IMG/VR virus record: IMGVR_UViG_3300032516_000001
Coordinates: 1-64,000 of that record
DNA: 64,000 nt
Reading direction: 5' to 3' (one strand)
Source: a virus
Both the position numbers and the translations under genes were made by a program. The first letter of the stretch is position 1, and each line of letters starts with the position of its first letter. The notes beneath the pieces were generated by a model. It was not told the origin of the DNA. It did no database searches and was given only the letters and a program-made list of their open reading frames with translations. Of this stretch, positions 32,569-40,232 are shown in pieces.

Positions 32569-34338
32569 ATGGTATCATTCGGCGAAAAATTTTGGGGACT
32601 TCAACTAATTTCAAAAGTTGAAGTTACAAATGGGTCACATCAAAAACTAGTATGGGTTTGTAATTGTGGAAGGGAAACAAATATAGAAGTAAAAAGGGTA
32701 ACACATGGAGGTGCTAAATCGTGTGGAAGATGTAATGAAATATCAAAAGAGGAGATGACTGGACGTAAATTTGGGCATTTACAAATGAAGAATCCAGAAG
32801 CAATACTTCCTGGATCAGGGAAAAATATAACATGGATTTGTGATTGCGGTAGAGAAACAGAAACTAAAATATGTTTAGTAATTAACGGTAATACTAAATC
32901 GTGTGGAAGATGTAATGAAATATCAAAAGAGGAGATGACTGGACGTAAGTTCGGCAAACTTCAAATAAAAGTTCCTGAAACGATAAAACCAGGTTCCCAT
33001 ACAAGAACAACTTGGATCTGTGATTGTGGTAGAGAAACAATTGTTGAAATAAAACTGGTAACATCCGGAAATACTAAATCATGTGGTAGGTGTAACGAAG
33101 TATCAAAAGAGGAGATGTCTAAAAGGAAATTTGGACATCTCAGAATGAAAGATCCAGACACAGTTCTTCTTGGGTCAAATAAAAAGAAAATTTGGATTTG
33201 TGATTGTGGGCAAGAAATAAAAAGAGGAATTTTTAGTGTTACTTCTGGTAACACTAAATCATGTGGTTTTTGTTATTCCAAGGCCTTTTCATGGTGGGAT
33301 GAAAATAGAGAAATTATAAGATCCCTAAGGTGCCCAATCGATCCGGCCAATGTGCCAGATGGTTTTATTGTTCTCCAAACTATTAAGAATACGAAATCGA
33401 GATTTCTGTCTATATGCCCAGCATGTGGTGACAAACATTCATCAAAATGGGGGGATATAAGACAAGGTAGAGGTATTACGTGCGGATGTACTTATAATGG
33501 GTCTTCTCTAAATTCCGGAATAGTATCCTTTATTCGTTCCTTTGGGTTATCTGTAGTTACAGAATATAAGGTTGATGGGTTAAAGTATGATGTTTTTGTT
33601 CCGGATAAAAATTTATTGATAGAGATGAATGGTTTAAAATGGCACTCTGCTGATGGAGCAAAACAAAGAGATACTCAAAAATTTAAGAATGCGATCGAAT
33701 CTGGATATCAATTCATGATGATATTTGAAGATGAATGGAAAACAGGACGAATTAAAAATACGATAGTGAAATCCATTGGGGTAGATTGTTCAATTTCGAC
33801 TCGCCCCTCGAAATGTCTTTTAAAACAGATAAACACTATTGAAGCGAATCGATTTTACGATAAATTTCATTACATAGGTAAATGTAATCCGACTAATAAT
33901 TATGGGGCATTTTTCAATGATAAGTTAATTGCATGTATATCATTTGGAAGACCAACAAGACAAAATTCAAAATTTGAATATGAATTGCTTAGAATGGCAT
34001 CCGACCCAATTTGTAGAATACACGGAATCTGGACAAAGTTATTATCAGTATTCATAAAAGATAAATCTCCATTTTCCATAGTTTCTTTCTCGGATAATCG
34101 CCTATTTTCAGGTGATGTTTATACAAAAATGGGTTTTATTTTAAATGGTCTGGTAAAACCAGATTACTATTGGACTAACGGGTATAAAAGATTTCATAAA
34201 TCAACCATGAGGAAAAAAGAGAGCGAAAAGAACACCGGTATGACGGAAACAGAAATTAGAAAGTTACAAGGATACGATAAGATATGGGATTTAGGAAAAA
34301 AACGGTGGGCGTATGGCTCTTTCTCCGATCAAAATTAG
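32569..34338 (+). CDS. Vsr-like homing endonuclease with zinc ribbons and GNAT-like tail
   Basis: About 589 residues from ATG 32569. Residues 1-235 are four zinc-ribbon repeats (W-(V/I)-C-(N/D)-CG ... SCGRCNE, then EEMTGRKFG). Around 310-410 is a Vsr/EDxHD-type nuclease core: YKVDGLKYDVFVPDKNLLIE, MNGLKWHSADG, then a helix and FMMIFEDEW. The last ~170 residues (YGAFFNDKLIACISFG; PDYYWTNGYKRFHKS) match the C-terminal domain of the 55014 gene and look GNAT/Mom-like. It is adjacent to recA, a classic site for such nucleases. Confidence 0.82.
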   Translation: MVSFGEKFWGLQLISKVEVTNGSHQKLVWVCNCGRETNIEVKRVTHGGAKSCGRCNEISKEEMTGRKFGHLQMKNPEAILPGSGKNITWICDCGRETETKICLVINGNTKSCGRCNEISKEEMTGRKFGKLQIKVPETIKPGSHTRTTWICDCGRETIVEIKLVTSGNTKSCGRCNEVSKEEMSKRKFGHLRMKDPDTVLLGSNKKKIWICDCGQEIKRGIFSVTSGNTKSCGFCYSKAFSWWDENREIIRSLRCPIDPANVPDGFIVLQTIKNTKSRFLSICPACGDKHSSKWGDIRQGRGITCGCTYNGSSLNSGIVSFIRSFGLSVVTEYKVDGLKYDVFVPDKNLLIEMNGLKWHSADGAKQRDTQKFKNAIESGYQFMMIFEDEWKTGRIKNTIVKSIGVDCSISTRPSKCLLKQINTIEANRFYDKFHYIGKCNPTNNYGAFFNDKLIACISFGRPTRQNSKFEYELLRMASDPICRIHGIWTKLLSVFIKDKSPFSIVSFSDNRLFSGDVYTKMGFILNGLVKPDYYWTNGYKRFHKSTMRKKESEKNTGMTETEIRKLQGYDKIWDLGKKRWAYGSFSDQN

Positions 34339-35491
34339 GATTTCCAGTTTCCAATCAATTGACGAAGTGGAGTTTGATATCTATGGTTTTACTTGTATTA
34401 CTGGAATTACAAACATAGGCAAATCGAGTATCATCAGAGCCATATCTGGAGCACTAACGAATGTTCCTGTAGGTGCCCTAGTTAGAAAAGGAGCAAAATA
34501 CTGTTCAGTAACGATAGATACTAAGGATTGGGGTATCACATGGGAAAAGGGAGAACGTGGCGTAAATAGATACCACATCAGAGGGAAGGATGCTCCTCTT
34601 GACAAAGTCGGCGGCGGTCAGATTGAAGAAATATCAAATTACGGATTTAACTCCATAAAGGTTGGATCGGACCAAGTATACCCGTGGCTAGCGTCCCAAT
34701 TCAAACCACTGTTCTTATTAGACCAATCCGGTCCAGCAATTACTGATTTTATTTCTGAAGTATCCCATCTACAAGTTCTCCAAAATGCGATATCAATCAA
34801 CATCAAGAGTCGCAAAAAATCATTGGATGAGGCCAAAGTCAGGACTGAAAATGTTCAAAAATTGCAAATAAAAGAACAATCACTGGCTAAATGTGATGTC
34901 ATAATCCAGATCCGGAATGAATTAGAAGAACAGGCAGCATCTATCAAAAAATATGAAGAAAGGATATCAACTGGTGAACAAATCGATGATGCATTACATC
35001 AAACGAATACTAGATTGAACCGGATTGAAGGCATCGAAAGACTTGAAATTCCAAACTCCGTATCCACAGAAGAATATTCAACCATCATCAACATGTATAA
35101 TCATTGGCTCGCCCTTGAACAAGCGGCTCGCCGAGTTATTACGCTACGTGAAGTATCATCGGTGTCCATACCATCAGACACCTCAAGCGAGGAAATCGAA
35201 TCGTTGATTGCTATTGAAATACTGGCAATTCGTATTCATGAACTCAATAGGTTGGTTTCGATATTATCCAAGCACATATCAATCCCCAGGTTCAGGGAGA
35301 CCTTTCCTGAGGTTTTGAAGATGGAAAGCATACTCACCCGTCTGAATACTATCAAGGCCGAGGAAAAGGCCTTCTCGAGCCAGCTCGGGGTTATTTCTGA
35401 TGAGTTGTCTGAAGTGGAAGACGAAATATCGCAAATTCCGCTCTGCCCGTCCTGTTCAAGACCGGCAGTTCCATCCCACACTCACGCATAA
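34313..35491 (+). CDS. N-terminal half of an SbcC/Rad50-like ATPase
   Basis: A 392-residue protein: ISSFQSIDEVEFDIYGFTCI at the N-terminus, Walker A GITNIGKSSIIRAI (~35), Q-loop region, then ~200 residues of coiled coil ending in IPLCPSCSRP, a zinc-hook C-x2-C. Full SbcC/Rad50 proteins return through a second coiled coil to Walker B; here the chain stops nine residues after the hook and no second half follows. Either it is a naturally short hook protein, or the other half is elsewhere or lost. The start overlaps the nuclease gene by 26 bases. Confidence 0.78.
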   Translation: MALSPIKIRISSFQSIDEVEFDIYGFTCITGITNIGKSSIIRAISGALTNVPVGALVRKGAKYCSVTIDTKDWGITWEKGERGVNRYHIRGKDAPLDKVGGGQIEEISNYGFNSIKVGSDQVYPWLASQFKPLFLLDQSGPAITDFISEVSHLQVLQNAISINIKSRKKSLDEAKVRTENVQKLQIKEQSLAKCDVIIQIRNELEEQAASIKKYEERISTGEQIDDALHQTNTRLNRIEGIERLEIPNSVSTEEYSTIINMYNHWLALEQAARRVITLREVSSVSIPSDTSSEEIESLIAIEILAIRIHELNRLVSILSKHISIPRFRETFPEVLKMESILTRLNTIKAEEKAFSSQLGVISDELSEVEDEISQIPLCPSCSRPAVPSHTHA

Positions 35492-35495
35492 TATC

Positions 35496-35978
35496 CTACT
35501 TATCGTCAGCTTTTTCGGCTGGTTCTTCAACCGGTTTCTCTTCAGCTGGTTCTTTAGGCTCTGTGTCCTTTTTGGGTTCAACTGGGCTCGCGCTTGCGCT
35601 CGCGCTCAACTCATCCTCGCTGCCACCCATGAATTTCTTGGCCAACTTGTAAACAAACCCAGACGCCCAACCAACTATAGCGCCATAGAATATTCCACCC
35701 AATCTCGTCGGAGCAAATTCGGGCCAGAAGGTTTTTTCTGCAAAAGCCCCGATCATGGCGCCAAGAACGATAGGAAAGACGTAGAGAATGATGTCATTCC
35801 ACCATTCAGCAAATTTATTTGCATAGACTGCTTTGTCCGTAGTTTTGATTCGCTTTTTCAGACTTGGAAAAATCTTTTCGACAATTAACCTAAGAACATA
35901 GACGAATACGCCAATGCTCAATGCAAAGAAAACGGTCTTCAGATTCCATAACTGCTGGAGTACTTGATCAATATTCAT
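35496..35978 (-). CDS. Membrane protein, holin-like topology
   Basis: A 160-residue protein with hydrophobic segments at ~15-33 (TVFFALSIGVFVYVLRLIV), ~65-82 (ILYVFPIVLGAMIGAFA) and ~92-112 (LGGIFYGAIVGWASGFVY). The last 45 residues are Pro/Glu/Lys-rich. AGAGGAAAC precedes the start. Two or three helices with a charged tail suit a holin for the M15 endolysin, but the genes are 20 kb apart and the tail is acidic rather than basic, so this is only a candidate. Confidence 0.7.
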   Translation of the reverse strand: MNIDQVLQQLWNLKTVFFALSIGVFVYVLRLIVEKIFPSLKKRIKTTDKAVYANKFAEWWNDIILYVFPIVLGAMIGAFAEKTFWPEFAPTRLGGIFYGAIVGWASGFVYKLAKKFMGGSEDELSASASASPVEPKKDTEPKEPAEEKPVEEPAEKADDK

Positions 35979-35996
35979 CTTGTTTCCTCTACTGAA

Positions 35997-36590
35997 TTAA
36001 GAGTTTAGTTTTTGGAATTTCCTCCTGATGAGGGCAGACACCATAGTGGATTCCTTATTTATTTCTTCTCGAACTTCTCGTATCATATTATTATACCAGG
36101 TTTCAATCGATTTTCGGAAAGGCCAACACCAAAAATAAGATGACGATGTGAACTGTCTTATGATATGCTCTTTGTATTCATTATTCACATATTTATCGCC
36201 CAATAATTCAAGTGCGGCTTTTGTCCCTTCTCTATATCCGGCCTTTTCGAATTTCATTCTGAAATATGCTAATCCAATCGGGAAAAATACAAATAGGTAT
36301 AAAAATATATAAAGAGGGAAAGTATATTTTTTGAACTGTCTTATGTGAACAACTTCGTGTCTAATAGTTATGATTCTTGAGTTATCTGATTTAGTTTCCC
36401 ACGAATCCGGAACACATATCTTCGATCCTATTGTCGTAGTATAATTATCCATGAACTCTTTTATTTGTCCGAAGCTGATGATTTTAAGTATGACGTCAAT
36501 AACCTTCATCAGCCAACTATCACGTTTCCTTATGACAGCGAAAGATGGAATCTCTTCTCGGACCTTTTCGATGTATTCATCGTAATTCAT
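35997..36590 (-). CDS. Membrane-associated HEXXH metalloprotease-like protein
   Basis: 197 residues from ATG 36590. IRHEVVHIRQ gives an HEXXH zinc site (His78, Glu79, His82), directly followed by a hydrophobic stretch (FPLYIFLYLFVFFPIGLAYF, ~91-110) and then E-K-A-GY, where a third ligand Glu would be expected. A second weak hydrophobic segment is near 30-40. This resembles small membrane-facing metallopeptidases of unknown target. An upstream in-frame ATG at 36608 is an alternative start. Confidence 0.65.
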   Translation of the reverse strand: MNYDEYIEKVREEIPSFAVIRKRDSWLMKVIDVILKIISFGQIKEFMDNYTTTIGSKICVPDSWETKSDNSRIITIRHEVVHIRQFKKYTFPLYIFLYLFVFFPIGLAYFRMKFEKAGYREGTKAALELLGDKYVNNEYKEHIIRQFTSSSYFWCWPFRKSIETWYNNMIREVREEINKESTMVSALIRRKFQKLNS

Positions 36591-36621
36591 ATAATAATGC
36601 AGCATTAATATTGTAATCAAT

Positions 36622-36936
36622 ATGCAACCGATTGATTGGAATTTGGTACCTGACGATGGGACGATGATTCTATTGACTATTCCTGACTTATTAGATGATA
36701 TTTCATTACAAATGGCAGATTTCAAAGATGACTATGCACTGGTTTTTAAGAAGACAGGCAGCTATTTGGGACTAACTTTATCTCGGGGGGTCAGACTGGG
36801 CAAAGGGCCGGCTAGAATGATTAATGGAATCTGGTATATAGACGAAGATCCGTATTTGCAGAAAGTATATACCGACATAGACCTCGATCCAGAACTCGTT
36901 GATCTAAAGCTAATTAAATTAAATGAAATGAAATGA
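36622..36936 (+). CDS. Hypothetical acidic protein
   Basis: A 104-residue protein, divergent from the HEXXH gene. It is acidic at both ends, with a central GLTLSRGVRLGKGP. No family is recognised. Confidence 0.65.
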   Translation: MQPIDWNLVPDDGTMILLTIPDLLDDISLQMADFKDDYALVFKKTGSYLGLTLSRGVRLGKGPARMINGIWYIDEDPYLQKVYTDIDLDPELVDLKLIKLNEMK

Positions 36937-37009
36937 AGTTATGATGTCTTAATATATCAAGAGTTTAATTAAAAAGCGTGATGTTAAACTACACGAGGTG
37001 AACTCTGTC

Positions 37010-37030
37010 ATGAATGACATCGGAGGGTGA
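37010..37030 (+). promoter_or_regulatory. Six-codon upstream ORF ahead of speD-like gene
   Basis: ATG at 37010 opens the hexapeptide MNDIGG and stops with TGA one base before the speD-like ATG. GAGGTGA lies nine bases upstream, and the codons for Gly-Gly form the GGAGGGTGA ribosome site of the next gene. Translation of this mini-ORF would therefore affect initiation on the enzyme gene. Confidence 0.45.
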
Positions 37031-37031
37031 A

Positions 37032-37415
37032 ATGGCTGATATTGATGGACTCCACTTATTAGTTGATGGACAAGTTGAAGATACTTCAGTCTTTGCCCAA
37101 GACAATATAGACCAGTTACTAAGACGTTTAGTCATCGACTTAGATATGGAGTTACTTCTTGAACCTCAGTTTAAAGAAGTGGCATTGAATCCGGCAGAAC
37201 TTGAGAAGGATGGGTTCTCCGATGATGGTGGCCTTTCAGCATTTTGCATGATTTCAACTAGCCACATATCAATTCATGTATGGCCATTACGAGCTGTATT
37301 TATGGCCGATATTTTTAGCTGCAAGAAGTTCGATGCTCCAAAGGCTCAAAGAACCGTCATAGAGTTCCTGCACCCAACTAGCCTAAAAATTCAGTCTATA
37401 TCTCGTTCCCCGTAA
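37032..37415 (+). CDS. speD: S-adenosylmethionine decarboxylase (SpeD)-like protein
   Basis: A 127-residue protein the size of a bacterial SpeD monomer. GGLSAFCMISTSHISIHVWP (66-85) aligns with the self-cleavage region and ADIFSC (92-97) supplies the catalytic Cys. Ser77, which becomes the pyruvoyl group, is present, and so is His82, but the Glu normally before the Ser is Thr76. SpeD makes decarboxylated AdoMet for spermidine synthesis. With the altered cleavage site, activity cannot be assumed. Start 37032 is chosen for its GGAGGGTGA site. Confidence 0.8.
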   Translation: MADIDGLHLLVDGQVEDTSVFAQDNIDQLLRRLVIDLDMELLLEPQFKEVALNPAELEKDGFSDDGGLSAFCMISTSHISIHVWPLRAVFMADIFSCKKFDAPKAQRTVIEFLHPTSLKIQSISRSP

Positions 37416-37444
37416 ATCTATCCATTGTTCACGTATTCCGGGGT

Positions 37445-38155
37445 ATGAGAACCCCGGAACCAACGGAATCGATCCTACAACCGAGTCACCCGTCGTACGG
37501 ATGTACTCAGGCTTGGTTCGTATTCGGTGTCTTGAACCCGGCAGGGGATATCACCAGGGTCTTGATCGTCGAAGCCAAGAACATCTGGGCTGTTCAAACG
37601 CTGGAGCGAGTGTCCAACAAGGATAACAGGGTCAATGACCACTGCGAACTCATGACCGTCGGTAGGCAGTGCGCCAGCCTTGGCACTCGCTCAGATAGAG
37701 CAGTCGAAGTGTCATATGTCGACTTCCTCATCGATATCGTCGAACCTCACCGGCTTGTCGAAGATCATTACATCGCAACGACATTCGATCGGTCCCTGAC
37801 TGATGCCGATCGAGCATATGCAGCTAAAAAACTGGAAGCATTGGAGAAGCAATCCCGGGTACCGGAGCAGGTACCGGAGCAATCTATCCCTGACCTGACC
37901 GAGGCTGAGTTGGAAGCGCTCTACGATGAAGATGCCAAGCAGCAGGCCGAGCAGTCAGCCGCACCGGTAATGAATAAGTTCCTCAGTGATCATTATTCGA
38001 TTCAGACGTCGTCTACTCATCATAGAGTGACTGCGGCTCTGCTCGACTTGGGCTTCAAGAAGCAGCAAATCGGCCAAGTCATGGGTGAAATTGATGCTAG
38101 CGGAACAGTAGAGAATACAGTCAAATTGGCACTACAGCAACTCAACGTGAGGTAG
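37445..38155 (+). CDS. Protein with C-terminal RuvA-domain-III-like module
   Basis: A 236-residue protein. The N-terminal ~115 residues are an unrecognised alpha/beta domain (GCTQAWFVFGVLNPAGDI, RVLIVEAKNIWAVQTL). A charged linker (~120-180) with VPEQVPEQ follows. The last ~42 residues (TAALLDLGFKKQQIGQVM, then TVENTVKLALQQL) match, helix by helix, RuvA domain III, a UBA-like bundle that docks on RuvB (LGYKPQEASRMV and ETLIREALRA in E. coli, from memory). With RuvB at 21117 this could be a RuvB adaptor. A generic UBA-like domain is the alternative. Confidence 0.7.
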   Translation: MRTPEPTESILQPSHPSYGCTQAWFVFGVLNPAGDITRVLIVEAKNIWAVQTLERVSNKDNRVNDHCELMTVGRQCASLGTRSDRAVEVSYVDFLIDIVEPHRLVEDHYIATTFDRSLTDADRAYAAKKLEALEKQSRVPEQVPEQSIPDLTEAELEALYDEDAKQQAEQSAAPVMNKFLSDHYSIQTSSTHHRVTAALLDLGFKKQQIGQVMGEIDASGTVENTVKLALQQLNVR

Positions 38156-38157
38156 AT

Positions 38158-38502
38158 ATGGTTTGGGTATGCTCAGCATGTGGACTCGAGAATTCCATCG
38201 ACACGTTCCGGTGTAAGGAATGTGGAATGGAATACGGAAAGCATCAAAATAGTAGAATTAGCATCAAACTCCAATCCATGCGCAAGGTTGGCCAACAAGA
38301 AATCCACTATGGCATGCCAGAAGTTCATTACGATATGCCAGAGCCAATTGATATTTCCAAAATCAATTGGGACCGTCCAGTCGAACCGGCTATTGGACAG
38401 GTATCCCCAATTAAAATGACTTTATTTCCGCTTCCGATCAAAATTGCATCATTGGTTGCCTTTGCGTGTATGATTTTTAGTATCTTATTGATGCTAGTGT
38501 AG
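38158..38502 (+). CDS. Zinc-ribbon, tail-anchored membrane protein
   Basis: A 114-residue protein: a RanBP2-type ribbon at the N-terminus (WVCSACGLENS, RCKECGMEYG), a linker with HYGMPEVHYDMPEP, and a single C-terminal membrane helix (IASLVAFACMIFSILLMLV). The ribbon would face the cytoplasm. Function unknown. Confidence 0.75.
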   Translation: MVWVCSACGLENSIDTFRCKECGMEYGKHQNSRISIKLQSMRKVGQQEIHYGMPEVHYDMPEPIDISKINWDRPVEPAIGQVSPIKMTLFPLPIKIASLVAFACMIFSILLMLV

Positions 38503-38503
38503 T

Positions 38504-38992
38504 ATGACGACCGTAATCATAGGATATGGCCCTCTTTCGGAGGTACACCCGTATATTCCAGAATTTATAATTCTGCAAACCGACGATAATATCATTAAAC
38601 TTGGACAAGATCAACAGAGAGTCAATTTAACTCCGAAGACCCTGGATGACTTGATAGCAAGCAAACAAGTGAAGTTATTTGACGGAAGTGCAGAATATTA
38701 CTCAGATCAATGGATAGCTATTGAATGCGATGCACCAATTATACTGGCTAGATTCCCACTAGCTGAGAATCAAAAATGGGCAGTCGGGCGGGCTTCTAAG
38801 TTAATTGAAGAATCTTTTGCATTTAGCCACAAGGAGCCACTAAAAGCCATATCAGTCCTACAGATTGCCGCTGGACTGTGTAAGATAGAATTGTCTAAAT
38901 TAGTTCAAGCTTTAGAAGCTAAACGTAAGGATCCCTCGGAAAAATTAGAAACCATCTTGCTAAGAATCAAATCAGAACTATCGAAGAACTAG
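38504..38992 (+). CDS. Hypothetical protein
   Basis: A 162-residue protein starting one base after the previous stop. Its first half is beta-rich, its second half helical (SVLQIAAGLCKIELSKLVQAL). No family is recognised. It is the last intact AT-rich gene before the GC-rich cassette. Confidence 0.7.
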   Translation: MTTVIIGYGPLSEVHPYIPEFIILQTDDNIIKLGQDQQRVNLTPKTLDDLIASKQVKLFDGSAEYYSDQWIAIECDAPIILARFPLAENQKWAVGRASKLIEESFAFSHKEPLKAISVLQIAAGLCKIELSKLVQALEAKRKDPSEKLETILLRIKSELSKN

Positions 38993-39000
38993 AGGGTGAA

Positions 39001-39060
39001 ATGAAGGTTCACGAACTCGTATCTCAATTGTCAAAATTTGATTCTTCGGTGAAGCGGTGA
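39001..39060 (+). pseudogene. Truncated MKVxELVxxLxxFD gene, left edge of cassette
   Basis: A frame starts MKVHELVSQLSKFDSSVKR and ends at TGA after 19 residues. The opening M-K-V-x-E-L-(I/V)-x-x-L-x-x-(F)-D is, from memory, the start of a common 60-100 residue phage protein, so this looks like a 5' fragment cut off where GC content jumps. GAGGGTGA precedes the ATG. Confidence 0.5.
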
Positions 39061-39158
39061 GTACCATATGTGTGTGCGCAGCAGGGCACGCTTTCGACGG
39101 CGAGAAAGGTGGTTGCCCGATGTGTGTTGATAGCAAGACGGAGCCGCGGGAGGGATAG
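39057..39158 (+). CDS. 33-residue Cys-rich peptide in cassette
   Basis: The GTG start overlaps the previous stop. The product has CVCAAGHAFDGEKGGCPMC, a plausible four-Cys/one-His zinc site, and ends four bases before the next ATG. It looks like a compact phage zinc peptide. Confidence 0.5.
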   Translation: MSTICVCAAGHAFDGEKGGCPMCVDSKTEPREG

Positions 39159-39161
39159 GCG

Positions 39162-39422
39162 ATGGACGACAAGGGACGTATTCACCAGTTGACTGAGGAA
39201 GAACACGCCGCGCTGATAGCCAAAATCGAGGCCGGCTCCAAGCCGCGCATGGTTCCAGTGCCGAGCGAATCGGTGGGCAAGATCATGGCGCAGAGTCGGC
39301 ACGAACTCCAGGCACTACACGGACCCGTGACATGCCCGGAGTGCGCTCGAATCGGTTTCGACTCCTGTATGCCGATGGGTCGTGGGTGTCTATGCCCAGA
39401 GTGCGAAGAGGAGCAGCCATGA
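39162..39422 (+). CDS. Hypothetical protein with C-terminal zinc ribbon
   Basis: An 86-residue protein. The N-terminal half is helical; the end has CPECARIGFDSC and CLCPECEEEQP. It overlaps the following gene by ATGA. It belongs to the GC-rich cassette. Confidence 0.65.
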   Translation: MDDKGRIHQLTEEEHAALIAKIEAGSKPRMVPVPSESVGKIMAQSRHELQALHGPVTCPECARIGFDSCMPMGRGCLCPECEEEQP

Positions 39423-39745
39423 GCGAGCAGAACGGAAGGACGAGTGCAGACCCACGAGAGGTAGCCGCCCTGCGCGCCGAGGTCGAGCGGCTGCGCATGA
39501 AGGCCGGGCGACTACAGGCCCGCGTCTCCGTGTTCATGCAGGCGATGGGCTGGCTCGCCCGCAACGGGCACCAGGTACGAGCCCAGCGCTGGATTGCGCG
39601 CGCCGACGAGTCTGCGGCTGACGTGCGGCCCGAGGACTTCGTTGTGGCGAAGCCATGTGCCCTCGCCACGCCCAAGGCGCCGGCCGAACTCGTCCGCCAG
39701 TCGCCGCCCGCTGCGGTGCGCGATGAGAAAGGCGGTGCGCGATGA
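39419..39745 (+). CDS. Hypothetical Ala/Arg-rich protein
   Basis: A 108-residue protein with an N-terminal coiled coil (EVAALRAEVERLRMKAGRLQ) and a tail ending VRQSPPAAVRDEKGGAR; the RQSPPA stretch recurs at the end of the 39945 gene. Gene order and overlaps are those of a compact high-GC phage segment. Confidence 0.65.
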   Translation: MSEQNGRTSADPREVAALRAEVERLRMKAGRLQARVSVFMQAMGWLARNGHQVRAQRWIARADESAADVRPEDFVVAKPCALATPKAPAELVRQSPPAAVRDEKGGAR

Positions 39746-39948
39746 CGCCGCCGAGCAACGAAGTCTGGCTATTCCCGACACGACCCGGTGAGCAAGAGGA
39801 CAGGATGGGGCGCAAGGGGTGGACAGCCCTTTGGGTGTCGTATGGAAAGCCGCGCGCACAGTGCAGTTTCACGCAACTGGCCAAACTGCAATCGCAGACC
39901 GGGTGGTCCGGTAAGAAGGTGATCGTGCTCGACAAGGACCCAACATGA
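39742..39948 (+). CDS. Hypothetical small protein
   Basis: A 68-residue protein overlapping both neighbours by ATGA. It has several Trp residues (GRKGWTALWVSYG). No family is recognised. Confidence 0.6.
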   Translation: MTPPSNEVWLFPTRPGEQEDRMGRKGWTALWVSYGKPRAQCSFTQLAKLQSQTGWSGKKVIVLDKDPT

Positions 39949-40232
39949 AGACGACGGCGAAGACGCAGCGCATCGATGCCGCAATCAGAAGGCTATGCAG
40001 ACGTGACGCGCGGCTCACCAAGCTGGAGCCAGAGTTGGAGCGCGCCTTCCTCGTACGCGAGGAGCTGGCCAGCCTACACAAGGCCGCCGCTTTGGTGCTG
40101 CTGAGGTATCGAAAGGAACGAAACCTAGCTACGGCCATGGCTGCGCTGGACGAAGCGGACGAGGCAGCAGGCGCCACGCTCGCCCGCCAGTCGCCGCCCG
40201 CTGTGCCGACCACGAAAGGAGCCGCAAAGTGA
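39945..40232 (+). CDS. Hypothetical Ala/Arg/Leu-rich helical protein
   Basis: A 95-residue helical, basic protein; the tail LARQSPPAVPTTKGAAK repeats the tail of the 39419 gene at protein and DNA level, implying duplication or recombination within the cassette. Confidence 0.6.
   Translation: MKTTAKTQRIDAAIRRLCRRDARLTKLEPELERAFLVREELASLHKAAALVLLRYRKERNLATAMAALDEADEAAGATLARQSPPAVPTTKGAAK

Noticed and set aside
37445-38155. Full RuvA assignment for this gene
   Set aside because: Only the C-terminal domain III-like part matches; the DNA-binding domains I and II of RuvA are absent.
39534-39935. Long minus-strand frames inside the GC-rich cassette
   Set aside because: High GC content removes stop codons by chance; the plus-strand genes have a consistent overlap pattern, the minus frames do not.
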